Shown here: positions 37,997 through 44,820 of the stretch, piece by piece
How positions within the stretch are numbered: position 1 is the stretch's first letter
How the letters are laid out: the number at the start of each line of letters is the position of its first letter
Source: Actinoallomurus spadix
GTDB lineage: Bacteria > Actinomycetota > Actinomycetes > Streptosporangiales > Streptosporangiaceae
Length of the DNA stretch: 64,000 nt
NCBI RefSeq assembly: GCF_024055725.1
Contig: NZ_JAMXMX010000005.1
Location: forward strand, 1 to 64,000
Direction: 5' to 3'
Notes under the pieces: model-generated
What the model was told of the DNA's origin: nothing
The model's input: only the letters and a program-made list of their open reading frames with translations
Databases searched by the model: none
Program-made: the position numbers and the translations under genes

Positions 37997-38215
37997 ATGA
38001 CCGTGCGATACCGGCGGGTGATTTCCCCCCACTCGTTCCGGGCCAGCGCGTGCGGCACCCGGCCCTCCAGGTCCTCCGGGGCCGGTGCGGTACGCCCCCA
38101 TCGCATCGGCGCCACCCTGGCCGGGCCGGCGGTGCTCCCGAGTCCCACCGCCGGCCCGGCGCCCCGATCCGCCGGCCCGCACGCGCGAAAGGAGCCTGGA
38201 TGGACTGACGCCTGA
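37997..38215 (+). CDS. Small Arg/Pro-rich hypothetical protein (72 aa)
   Basis: Starts MTVRYRRVISPHSFRAS with a good GAGGAGG site 6 bp upstream and ends GPHARKEPGWTDA. Rich in Arg, Ser, Pro and Gly; no hydrophobic segment. No family recognised. A perfect 15-bp hairpin terminator follows 23 bp after the stop, which supports transcription. Overlapping its 3' end in another frame is a two-codon ORF (ATG GAC TGA) with its own AAAGGAG. It lies in an otherwise gene-free 467-bp gap. Confidence 0.45.
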   Translation: MTVRYRRVISPHSFRASACGTRPSRSSGAGAVRPHRIGATLAGPAVLPSPTAGPAPRSAGPHARKEPGWTDA

Positions 38216-38238
38216 AACCCTCTCGACTCGAACGGTCC

Positions 38239-38278
38239 CACTGGCCCGCGGCGGACCATACGACGCCGCGGGCCAGTG
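38239..38278. terminator. Bidirectional hairpin terminator
   Basis: Perfect 15-bp stem CACTGGCCCGCGGCG with a 10-nt loop, between the small ORF and the convergent MarR-GNAT gene. Confidence 0.8.
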
Positions 38279-38283
38279 CCCGT

Positions 38284-39207
38284 TCACAGTTTCAGGCGCC
38301 AGGTCTGCTCGTTCAGCGACGGCCCGTACTCCTCGGACGGCTCCTCCCCGGTCAGTTCGAAGCCGGCGCGCTCGTAGAGGCGGCGGGCGTCCCCGAGGAT
38401 GTCGTGGGTCCAGAGCACGAGCTCCTCGTATCCCGAGCGGCGGGCGAACCTGACGCACTCCTCGACGAGCCGGCCGCCCACTCCCCGGCCACGGGCGAAC
38501 GGCTCGACCAGGAGGAGGCGCAGGCGCGCGACGCGGTCGCTCTCCCGGGCACAGAAGATCGTCCCGGCGGGCCGGCCGTCGATCTCGGCGATCCACGCGT
38601 TGTCGCCGGGCCCGTGCCCCTCGGCGTAGTCGGCGACGACACGGGCGACGAGTGTCTCGAAGGCCGCGTTGTAGCCGTACTCGGCGGCGTACAGCGCCCC
38701 GTGCCGCTGGACGACCCAGCCGAGGTCACCGGGGCCGAGCGGGCGCAGCAGGTAGGACGCGGGCCGGGGGTGCTCCCCCAGGATCCCCTCGATGGCGGCC
38801 ATGGCGCCCAGCAGCCGGCGCTGTTCGTCCTCGGCGAGACCGGCCAGGATCCGCTCGATCTGGGCCGTCGAGCGGGAGTCCAGATCCCGGAAGACCTCGC
38901 GGCCGCGGTCGGTGAGCCGGGCCGACTGCCGCCGGGCGTCGCCCTCGGCACGGCCGCGGACGATCAGTCCGTCGGCCTCGAACCGGGCCAGCATCCGGCT
39001 GAGGTAGCCGGCGTCCAGGCCGAGCGAGCGGCGCAGCTCGGCGACCTCCCAGGCGTCGCGCCGGGCGAGCTCGAAGACGACCCTGGCCTCGGTGAGCGAG
39101 TACGGCGTCTGGAGCAGCCCCTCGTTCAGCACGCCGATGATCGAGGTGTAGAAGCGGTTGAAGGCGCGGACGGCGTCGATCCGGTCCGGCGGCACGATGG
39201 AACTCAT
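38284..39207 (-). CDS. MarR-GNAT fusion: MarR regulator with acetyltransferase domain
   Basis: 307 residues. Residues 1-150 form a MarR wHTH (LTEARVVFELARRDAWEVAE, LGLDAGYLSRMLARFEADGL, with the wing RQSARLTDRGREVF). Residues 155-307 form a GNAT acetyltransferase with the acetyl-CoA loop VEPFARGRGVGGRLVEE and WTHDILGDARRLYERAGFE. This fusion is a known actinobacterial arrangement. ATG at 39207 has GAGGTGG upstream. A perfect palindrome just upstream is a likely autoregulatory operator. Confidence 0.93.
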   Translation of the reverse strand: MSSIVPPDRIDAVRAFNRFYTSIIGVLNEGLLQTPYSLTEARVVFELARRDAWEVAELRRSLGLDAGYLSRMLARFEADGLIVRGRAEGDARRQSARLTDRGREVFRDLDSRSTAQIERILAGLAEDEQRRLLGAMAAIEGILGEHPRPASYLLRPLGPGDLGWVVQRHGALYAAEYGYNAAFETLVARVVADYAEGHGPGDNAWIAEIDGRPAGTIFCARESDRVARLRLLLVEPFARGRGVGGRLVEECVRFARRSGYEELVLWTHDILGDARRLYERAGFELTGEEPSEEYGPSLNEQTWRLKL

Positions 39208-39227
39208 TGACCACCTCAACGAATAAG

Positions 39228-39240
39228 TTGACGCAGTCAA
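39228..39240. promoter_or_regulatory. Candidate MarR operator
   Basis: TTGAC-GCA-GTCAA, a perfect 5-bp-arm palindrome 20 bp before the MarR-GNAT start, in an AT-rich pocket (AATAAGTTGAC and TCAAAGATAA). The position suits autorepression. Confidence 0.6.
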
Positions 39241-39283
39241 AGATAATCGCGACCGGCCGTACGGTCCAGAGGTGGGCTCGGAC

Positions 39284-39616
39284 TCAGACCGCCGCGTCGG
39301 CGCGAGGCGCCGCAGCGGCCCGCTCGCGAAGCTCCGCCACCACGCGCCGCTCGACGTAGAACGTCAGGAACGGAATGATCCCCGCCAGCACGACCAGCAC
39401 CATCTTCCCCAGCGGCCAGCGGACGCGGCGGTACAGGTCGAAGGTGGTCAGGAGGTACAGCGGGTAGCAGATCATGCCGTGCGGGATGCCCACGGCGGTG
39501 GACAGCACGCCGTTGTGCGCGAACAGCTTCAGCGGCACCGCGACGAAGCACAGCACGATCAGCAGCACGCCCGTCACGTACGCCATGACGCGATAGCGGG
39601 TCACCGCTCCTTGCAA
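39284..39616 (-). CDS. DUF3817 family membrane protein
   Basis: 110 residues with three hydrophobic segments (VMAYVTGVLLIVLCFVAVPL, GIPHGMICYPLYLLTTFDLY, LGKMVLVVLAGIIPFLTFY) and the conserved HGMICYPLY and FYVERRV motifs of actinobacterial DUF3817 proteins. Function unknown. Located 29 bp downstream of another small membrane protein gene with the same orientation, probably one operon. Confidence 0.88.
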   Translation of the reverse strand: MQGAVTRYRVMAYVTGVLLIVLCFVAVPLKLFAHNGVLSTAVGIPHGMICYPLYLLTTFDLYRRVRWPLGKMVLVVLAGIIPFLTFYVERRVVAELRERAAAAPRADAAV

Positions 39617-39645
39617 GGGTCGTCCCTCCGTGAGACCGGCGCCGT

Positions 39646-39999
39646 TCAGCGGCGGAAGGCCTCGTCGTTCAGTCGGGCGAGACGGCGGTTGTAGGCCGCC
39701 AGCTCCTCGTCGTCCTCGTCGTCGATGTCAGCGGTCACGGGCGGCGGCGCGGCTCCCGGCGGGGTCACCGTCCCCGGGTCCGCCTCCGTCTCGCCGCGCA
39801 GCTCGTCCCGCACCATCCGGACCCACATGGCGATCACGAAGATCGCGAACATCGGCCACTCGATGACGTACGCCCAGCTCTGCAGATTGCCGCCCTGGGC
39901 GCGCTCCAGCTGCCACCAGCCGGCCAGCAGGAAGATGCCCATCAGCACGATCGCTATCGCGTGCAGTCCGAGCCAGCCGGGTCTGAAGAACCGTCGCAC
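39646..39999 (-). CDS. Small membrane protein with acidic C-terminal tail
   Basis: 117 residues from a GTG start (VRRFFRPGWLGLHAIAIVL). Two transmembrane segments (WLGLHAIAIVLMGIFLLAGW, VIEWPMFAIFVIAMWV) with QLERAQGGNLQSWAYVIEWP between, then a Pro-rich, acidic tail (DIDDEDDEELAAYNRRL). Common in actinobacteria next to DUF3817; function unknown. The upstream TACGCT lies about 9 bp from the GTG, so the transcript may be leaderless. An in-frame ATG 17 codons further upstream is possible. Confidence 0.8.
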   Translation of the reverse strand: MRRFFRPGWLGLHAIAIVLMGIFLLAGWWQLERAQGGNLQSWAYVIEWPMFAIFVIAMWVRMVRDELRGETEADPGTVTPPGAAPPPVTADIDDEDDEELAAYNRRLARLNDEAFRR

Positions 40000-40228
40000 G
40001 TCTTGAGCGTACCCGCCCGCGCGGCGGGTGCCGGTCCGGGTCCGGGTCAAGAACGACCGCCGTGGTCACAGGTCACGCGGCGCGGTGACGCGCGACTCGA
40101 TCACCAGCTCACTCGCGCCGGGCGGCCGCCGCGGCTTCGGCGCACCGTACCGGCCGGGGTCCCGCCGCGCGAGGGCCATGTCGGATTCTCGCGAGCGTCC
40201 GGCCCCTGCGGATTGATAGGAAGAGAGG

Positions 40229-40765
40229 GTGGACGTCGCGATCGGATCACTGGACACGCCGCTGGGCCGGCTGGCCTTCGCCTGCACCGCGGAGGGCCTG
40301 TGCGGGCTGTCCTTCCGGGACACCCCCCGTGACCGCGCGCTGCTGCGGGCGGGGCTGTCACCGGTCCACGCCCCGGAGCGCACGGAGCCCGTACGCGAGC
40401 AGCTGAGCGGCTACTTCGCCGGCGGGCTGCGGGCGTTCGACCTGCCGATCGACTGGCACCGCACCTCCGGCGCGCAGCGCGAGGTGCTGGAGAAGCTGTA
40501 CGCCGGCGTGCCCTACGGCGAGACGGTCACGTACGGGCGGCTGGCCGACCTCAGCGGCACGGGCGTGCCCGCGCGGGCCATCGGCTCGATCATGGGCTCC
40601 AACCCGATCCCGATCGTGGTGCCGTGTCACCGGATCGTGGCCTCCGACGGCCTCGGCGGCTACAGCGGCGGCTCCGGCGTCGAGGTGAAGCGCTGGCTGC
40701 TCACCATGGAGGGCGCGATCCCCGCCACCCTCGACTGGGACCCGTCCGCCGGTCCGCTCTCCTGA
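40229..40765 (+). CDS. ogt: Methylated-DNA-protein cysteine methyltransferase
   Basis: A 178-residue suicide repair enzyme that removes O6-alkyl groups from guanine. The acceptor Cys133 sits in IPIVVPCHRIVASDG; TYGRLADLSG and RAIGSIMGSNP (Arg finger and DNA-binding helix) are present. GTG start with GGAAGAGAGG upstream. No neighbouring Ada regulator. The C-terminal tail is a little longer than usual. Confidence 0.95.
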   Translation: MDVAIGSLDTPLGRLAFACTAEGLCGLSFRDTPRDRALLRAGLSPVHAPERTEPVREQLSGYFAGGLRAFDLPIDWHRTSGAQREVLEKLYAGVPYGETVTYGRLADLSGTGVPARAIGSIMGSNPIPIVVPCHRIVASDGLGGYSGGSGVEVKRWLLTMEGAIPATLDWDPSAGPLS

Positions 40766-40790
40766 CCCCGGTGCTCGTCGGCCCGCCGCG

Positions 40791-40891
40791 CCCCAGGCGC
40801 GTCGTACGTGACGCCCGTCCGCTCCGCCCCGTTCCCAATCAGTCCGCCGGTGCCCCGAGCGCGTCGTACGTGACGCCCGTCCGCTCCGCCG
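40791..40891. repeat. 62-bp-period duplication at the 3' end of the SDR gene
   Basis: A 30-bp segment at 40799-40828 recurs exactly at 40861-40890; with a few mismatches the similarity extends left by about 8 bp. The right copy encodes ERTGVTYDALG near the SDR C-terminus; the left copy lies beyond its stop. Confidence 0.8.
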
Positions 40892-41768
40892 AGACCTTCC
40901 ACAGGCGGCGGCCGAGGCCGGGGTCGTCCGCCGCGCGCAGGGTCGGCACCCGGCGCGGGGCACCGCGGCTCTGTCCCGGCCCGCGCGGCCCGTAGCACTG
41001 CCCGCCGCGCACCTCGGCGGCGGTCGCGGCGTACAGCGTGGGCTGCGCGCCGGCGGCGTCGGACTGCGCGAGCAGAGCCGTGCCCAGGCCCTGGATGAGC
41101 CCGCCGATCCGGCTGCCGGCCATCCGCGGCCCGGCCTGCTGCAGGTTCGTCGCGGCGTACCCCGGGTGGGCCGCGACGCTGACCAGCCGGCCGCCGGCGC
41201 GGCGGTCGAGTTCCTTGGCGAAGACCAGGTTGGCGAGCTTGGACCGGCAGTAGGCGCTCCACTTGCCGTAGCGGCGCTCACCATCGAGGTCGTCGAAGTC
41301 GAGGCGCCCGAGCCGGTGCATCATGCTCGTGACGGTCACGACTCGTGCGCCGGGACGGTCGAGCAGGGCGGGCAGCAGCAGTCCGGTCAGCGCGAAGTGG
41401 CCCAGGTGGTTCGTGCCGAACTGCAGCTCGAAGCCGTCGGCGGTGGTCCGGTGCGGCAGCGCCATGACGCCCGCGTTGTTGATCAGCAGGTCGAGCCCGT
41501 ACTCTCCCTGCTCCCTGGCGAACGCGCGGACGGATTCGAGGTCGGCCAGGTCGAGGGAGCCGAGCGCGACGTCGCAGCCGGGCACGGCCGCCCGGACGCG
41601 CTCGAGGGCCGCCCGGCCGCGTTCGGCGCTCCGGCAGGCGAGGACGACGGCCGCGCCGTGACGGGCCAGCTCGACGACCGTCCGCAGGCCGATCCCGCTG
41701 TTGGCGCCCGTGACGATGGCACGCCGCCCGGTGAGGTCCGGGATGTCATCGGGGGTCCACTTCGCCAT
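40839..41768 (-). CDS. Short-chain dehydrogenase/reductase (retinol dehydrogenase-like)
   Basis: 309 residues. SDR motifs: TGANSGIGLRTVVEL, NNAGVMALP, catalytic Ser in VTSMMH and YCRSKLANLVFAKEL (Tyr/Lys). The long C-terminal part with HPGYAATNLQ and GGQCYGPRG is typical of the protochlorophyllide/retinol dehydrogenase-like actinobacterial SDRs. ATG with GGAGGTG upstream. The C-terminal region is duplicated behind the stop codon. Confidence 0.92.
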   Translation of the reverse strand: MAKWTPDDIPDLTGRRAIVTGANSGIGLRTVVELARHGAAVVLACRSAERGRAALERVRAAVPGCDVALGSLDLADLESVRAFAREQGEYGLDLLINNAGVMALPHRTTADGFELQFGTNHLGHFALTGLLLPALLDRPGARVVTVTSMMHRLGRLDFDDLDGERRYGKWSAYCRSKLANLVFAKELDRRAGGRLVSVAAHPGYAATNLQQAGPRMAGSRIGGLIQGLGTALLAQSDAAGAQPTLYAATAAEVRGGQCYGPRGPGQSRGAPRRVPTLRAADDPGLGRRLWKVSAERTGVTYDALGAPAD

Positions 41769-41949
41769 TCGACACCTCCACTGGCCGCCCATACTAGAAC
41801 GCGCTTCGGTTTCTTGGCCCGTACCCCTGGTGTACCCGCGCGGTGGGGCGGCGCGGGCAAGGCGGTGCGGGCGAGGTGGCCACCGGCCGTTCCCGGCCGC
41901 GCGGCCGTACACCCGTTTGACGGCGGGCGGGCCGGTCGATAATCGGATC

Positions 41950-42537
41950 ATGTCGTGGCAGGTGATCGTCCCGCACCGGCCCGGCCCGCTCATCGACCCG
42001 CCGGTCACGGCGGGCGGCCGCGGACCGGCCGAAGACGAGGAGAAGGGGATGGGAATCCCCGAGGTGGTGCTCGCGGCCGGCGGCGCCGTCCTGTTCGCCG
42101 CCGTCATCGCGGCGGGCCTCCCCGCCTGGCTGAGCGTGGTGGCGGTCGCCTGTCTCGCGCTGGGACTCGCGCTGCCCGCCCAGGCGGCCGCGCTGCGCGC
42201 GGTGCGCCGGCACCGGCTCCGGCGGCACGCCCGCGCCCTCGATCGCGGCGTCCTCCTCGACGTGACCCACCCCTCGGTGCGCCGCCTCGTCACCGCGTAC
42301 GAACGGCTGCGGCGCACCGCCGGGCCCGGGATGGCGACGGACGCGGGCCACCTCGCGCTCGTCGAGGTCGCCGTCCTGCTGGGCGGCCGCACGCCGCGTG
42401 AGGAGGAGGTCGACTACGTCCTCCGCAGGGCGGAGGCGGTGTCCGCGCTGGCCGACCGGCTCGCCGACGGGCCGGTCCCGCCGGTCGAGCTCGCCGGCCC
42501 CGACTCCCTCGCGCGGATCGAGGCGCTGCTGTCCTGA
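41950..42537 (+). CDS. Membrane-anchored hypothetical protein (195 aa)
   Basis: Starts MSWQVIVPHRPGPLIDPPV, with a soluble N-terminal stretch, one hydrophobic hairpin (VVLAAGGAVLFAAVIAAGLP, AWLSVVAVACLALGLALPA), then a cytoplasmic helical domain (RRTAGPGMATDAGHLALVEV, TPREEEVDYVLRRAEAV). No family recognised. ATG at 41950; no strong ribosome-binding site. Codon use is normal for the genome. Confidence 0.72.
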   Translation: MSWQVIVPHRPGPLIDPPVTAGGRGPAEDEEKGMGIPEVVLAAGGAVLFAAVIAAGLPAWLSVVAVACLALGLALPAQAAALRAVRRHRLRRHARALDRGVLLDVTHPSVRRLVTAYERLRRTAGPGMATDAGHLALVEVAVLLGGRTPREEEVDYVLRRAEAVSALADRLADGPVPPVELAGPDSLARIEALLS

Positions 42538-42552
42538 CGCCCCGCCGGGGTC

Positions 42553-43017
42553 TCAGGCGACGGCGAGGCGGACGGCCTCCTCCGCGTCCGCGGCCCGCGT
42601 GACGCCCGGAAGCTGCTCACCGCGCTCGTCGAGGACCTGCCAGCCGCCCAGTTGCACGACCGGGACGTCGCCCCGGCGCACGGCGAGGGCCAGTTCGGAC
42701 AGCGTCCCCCAGGAACCGCCGATCACGATGACGGCGTCGGCGGAGGCCACCAGCACGGCGTTGCGCGCCTCGCCCATGCCGGTCGCGATCGCCGCGCTCA
42801 GCCCGGGCGCGGCGCCCTCCCGGTCGGCGCGGGACAGCACGCCCACCACCAGGCCGCCGGCGGAGCGGGCGCCCTCGGTCACCGCCGCCATGACGCCGGT
42901 GTACCCGCCGCACAGCACGACGGCGCCGCGCTCGGCCAGCAGCCTGCCGACCTCACGCGCGGCGTCGCGCTCGGCGCCGGTGCAGTCGCGGGGACCGCAC
43001 ACGGCGACCTGGATCAG
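42553..43017 (-). CDS. TIGR00725 / LOG-like Rossmann protein
   Basis: About 154 residues. It shows the lysine-decarboxylase-like (LOG) fold: QVAVCGPRDC at the start, VVLCGGYTGVMAAVTEGA with the GG-x-GxM-x(4-5)-GA pattern, and ADAVIVIGGSWGTLSELALAV, the nucleotide-binding signature. Function of the TIGR00725 group is unsettled; nucleotide or nucleoside binding is likely. Start is uncertain: I use a CTG overlapping the stop of the glutathione peroxidase gene (CTGATC); a GTG 5 codons downstream would cut the first strand. Coupled to the peroxidase gene. Confidence 0.8.
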   Translation of the reverse strand: MIQVAVCGPRDCTGAERDAAREVGRLLAERGAVVLCGGYTGVMAAVTEGARSAGGLVVGVLSRADREGAAPGLSAAIATGMGEARNAVLVASADAVIVIGGSWGTLSELALAVRRGDVPVVQLGGWQVLDERGEQLPGVTRAADAEEAVRLAVA

Positions 43018-43502
43018 GGCAGCGATCGCTCGATCGCCCCGACGACCTCGTCGGTGTCCGGCTCCATGCGCGGGTCGAACCGCGCCACGACCGTGCCGTC
43101 CGGGCCGATGAGGAACTTCTCGAAGTTCCACCGGATGTCACCGGTGTATCCGGACGCGTCCGGGACGGTCACGAGCCCGGCGTACAGCGGGTGCCGGTGC
43201 TCGCCGTTCACGTCGACCTTCTCGGTGAGCGGGAAGTCGACGCCGTATGTCGTCGAGCAGAACTCGGCGATCTCCTCCGGGCTGCCGGGCTCCTGCCCGG
43301 CGAACTGGTTGCAGGGCACGCCGAGCACGGTGAACCCGCGGCCGGCGTAGGTCGCCTGCAGCCGCTGCAGTCCCTCGTACTGCGGGGTGAGGCCGCACTT
43401 GGAGGCGACGTTCACGATGAGCACGCTCTTGCCGCGGTACTGACCGAGGTCCGCGGGGCCGCCCTCGAGGCGGTCGATTGTCACGTCGTAGATCGACACC
43501 AT
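43014..43502 (-). CDS. Glutathione peroxidase-family thiol peroxidase (Cys type)
   Basis: A 162-residue peroxidase. The peroxidatic Cys36 is in NVASKCGLTPQYEGL; VLGVPCNQFAGQEPGS and the tetrad Trp in IRWNFEKFLIGPDG are conserved. In bacteria lacking glutathione, such enzymes use thioredoxin to reduce peroxides. The ATG is only 20 bp from the divergent DUF72 gene and has TAGGAT 4 bp upstream, so the mRNA is leaderless. Its stop overlaps the next gene. Confidence 0.93.
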   Translation of the reverse strand: MVSIYDVTIDRLEGGPADLGQYRGKSVLIVNVASKCGLTPQYEGLQRLQATYAGRGFTVLGVPCNQFAGQEPGSPEEIAEFCSTTYGVDFPLTEKVDVNGEHRHPLYAGLVTVPDASGYTGDIRWNFEKFLIGPDGTVVARFDPRMEPDTDEVVGAIERSLP

Positions 43503-43522
43503 CCGAATCCTAGTCTGGACCC
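43503..43522. promoter_or_regulatory. 20-bp divergent leaderless promoter pair
   Basis: Minus strand -10 TAGGAT (complement of 43507-43512) serves GPx; plus strand -10 TAGTCT (43511-43516) serves DUF72, 6 bp before its ATG. The two -10 elements overlap by 2 bp, so simultaneous firing is unlikely. The -35 regions must lie inside the opposite coding sequences. Confidence 0.6.
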
Positions 43523-44431
43523 ATGGGCGAGATCCTGGTCGGCACGGCGTCGTGGACGGACAAGACCCTCCTGGAGAGCGGCTGGTACCCGCCGGACGTG
43601 AAGACCGCCGAGGATCGCCTGAAGTACTACGCCACCCGGTTTCCACTGGTCGAGGTCGACTCGACCTACTACTCGCCGCCGGCCGAGCGGACGGCCGGCT
43701 ACTGGCGGGACCGCACTCCGGCGGGCTTCACCTTCAACGTCAAGGCGTTCTCGCTCCTGACGCAGCACCCGACCCGCCGCGACGCGCTGTACAAGGACCT
43801 GCGGGAGCGGGTGCCGGACAAGAGGACGGTGTACCTGCGCGACGTCCCCGGCGACGTGGTCGAGGAGGTCTGGCAGCGGTTCCTCGACGCGCTGTGGCCG
43901 CTGCACGAGGCGGGCCGGCTCGGCGCGCTGCTGTTCCAGTTCCCGCAGTGGTTCCCGATCGGCCGCGCGAACAAGGAGTACATCCTGCGGGTGAAGCGCC
44001 GGTGCGAGCCGATGCGCGTCTGCGTGGAGTTCCGCAACCGCACCTGGATGAGCGAGGGCAACCAGGAGGAGACCCTGGACTTCCTGCGCCGGTACGACGT
44101 GCCGTACGTCAGCGTGGACATGCCGCAGGGACACCCGAGCTCGATCCCGCCGGTGCTCGCCGCGACCTCCGGCCTGGCCGTCGTGCGCTTCCACGGGCAC
44201 TCGGACAAGTGGACCAGCAAGAACATCTACGAGCGCTTCGGTTACCTGTACTCCGAGCGGGAGCTGAGGGAGTGGGCGCCGAAGGTCGAACGCCTGGCCG
44301 AGGACGCCGACACGACGCACGTGCTCCTCAACAACTGCTACCGCGACCACGCACAGCGCAACGCGGCCCAGCTGGCCGCGCTGCTCACACCGTCCTCGGA
44401 CCGGCGGCCTACTGATTCGGCAGGTCGCTGA
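43523..44431 (+). CDS. DUF72 domain protein (YecE-like TIM barrel)
   Basis: 302 residues. Family landmarks: ILVGTASWTDKTLLESGWYP near the N-terminus, FPLVEVDSTYYSPPAERTA, FTFNVKAF, LLFQFPQWF, VCVEFRNRTWM, VVRFHGHSD and HVLLNNCYRD. The fold is a TIM barrel of unknown function. ATG is preceded by TAGTCT at 6 bp, so the transcript is leaderless. Divergent from glutathione peroxidase, perhaps co-regulated with oxidative stress. Its 3' end overlaps the convergent small membrane protein gene by 23 bp. Confidence 0.93.
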   Translation: MGEILVGTASWTDKTLLESGWYPPDVKTAEDRLKYYATRFPLVEVDSTYYSPPAERTAGYWRDRTPAGFTFNVKAFSLLTQHPTRRDALYKDLRERVPDKRTVYLRDVPGDVVEEVWQRFLDALWPLHEAGRLGALLFQFPQWFPIGRANKEYILRVKRRCEPMRVCVEFRNRTWMSEGNQEETLDFLRRYDVPYVSVDMPQGHPSSIPPVLAATSGLAVVRFHGHSDKWTSKNIYERFGYLYSERELREWAPKVERLAEDADTTHVLLNNCYRDHAQRNAAQLAALLTPSSDRRPTDSAGR

Positions 44432-44567
44432 CGAAGGTGGACAGTGAGTTCGCCGCGCCGCTGATGCCGCCCAGCGCCCCGTGCACGACGTTCGCCGCGC
44501 TGTGCGGACGGCTGATGAGGTAGAACGCCAGGAACGCCAGGCCCCCCCACTTGAAGACTTTCTTCAT
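44409..44567 (-). CDS. Small conserved membrane protein (52 aa)
   Basis: Reads MKKVFKWGGLAFLAFYLISR, then PHSAANVVHGALGGISGAAN and SLSTFVSDLPNQ. One N-terminal transmembrane segment and an amphipathic, Gly/Ala-rich tail. GAGGAG lies 9 bp before the ATG. I recall short actinobacterial proteins of this pattern (N-terminal MKKxxKW, then RPxxAANVVxGALGG), without assigned function. The inverted repeat GTATC-N6-GATAC sits about 15 bp upstream. Its 3' end overlaps the DUF72 gene by 23 bp. Confidence 0.78.
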   Translation of the reverse strand: MKKVFKWGGLAFLAFYLISRPHSAANVVHGALGGISGAANSLSTFVSDLPNQ

Positions 44568-44683
44568 CGCGAGTCACTCCTCGTATCGAGTGAGATACAA
44601 CGAGTAACTTCCCAGCTCTGGCCGCGGACAGCAGCGGCTGCCCGCAAAGCGGTGTCCTCAAACGGCAAAAGTTTCCGCGGGAG

Positions 44684-44708
44684 CCCCGGCGCCCACCGGG
44701 CGCCGGGG
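44684..44708 (-). terminator. Hairpin terminator downstream of the LCP gene
   Basis: CCCCGGCGCCC with its perfect complement, 3-nt loop (11-bp stem). It lies just beyond the 18-bp repeat array that follows the LCP stop. Confidence 0.7.
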
Positions 44709-44712
44709 CGGG

Positions 44713-44820
44713 GTCCGCGTCGCCCGGCGAATCAGCGCCGCCAGGCGAGTCCGCGTCGTTCGGCGAGTTCGCGTCGCCCGGCGGCTCAGCGGGTCCCGGC
44801 GGGTCAGCGGGTCCCGAAGC
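44713..44820. repeat. 18-bp minisatellite running into the LCP stop codon
   Basis: Six consecutive 18-bp units (starts 44713, 44731, 44749, 44767, 44785, 44803) with consensus GTCCGCGTCGCCCGGCGA. Units 1, 3 and 4 are closest; units 5 and 6 share TCAGCGGGTCCCG, and unit 6 contains the stop codon and last codons of the LCP gene. An 18-bp period is six codons, so the array could have been coding before the present stop arose. Confidence 0.85.

Noticed and set aside
42553-43131. Upstream ATG at 43131 as the start of the TIGR00725 protein
   Set aside because: Residues before the Rossmann strand are antisense-like read-through of the glutathione peroxidase coding region.
44713-44820. 18-bp repeats as a CRISPR array
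   Set aside because: Units are directly contiguous with no spacers, too short, and no cas genes exist in the window.
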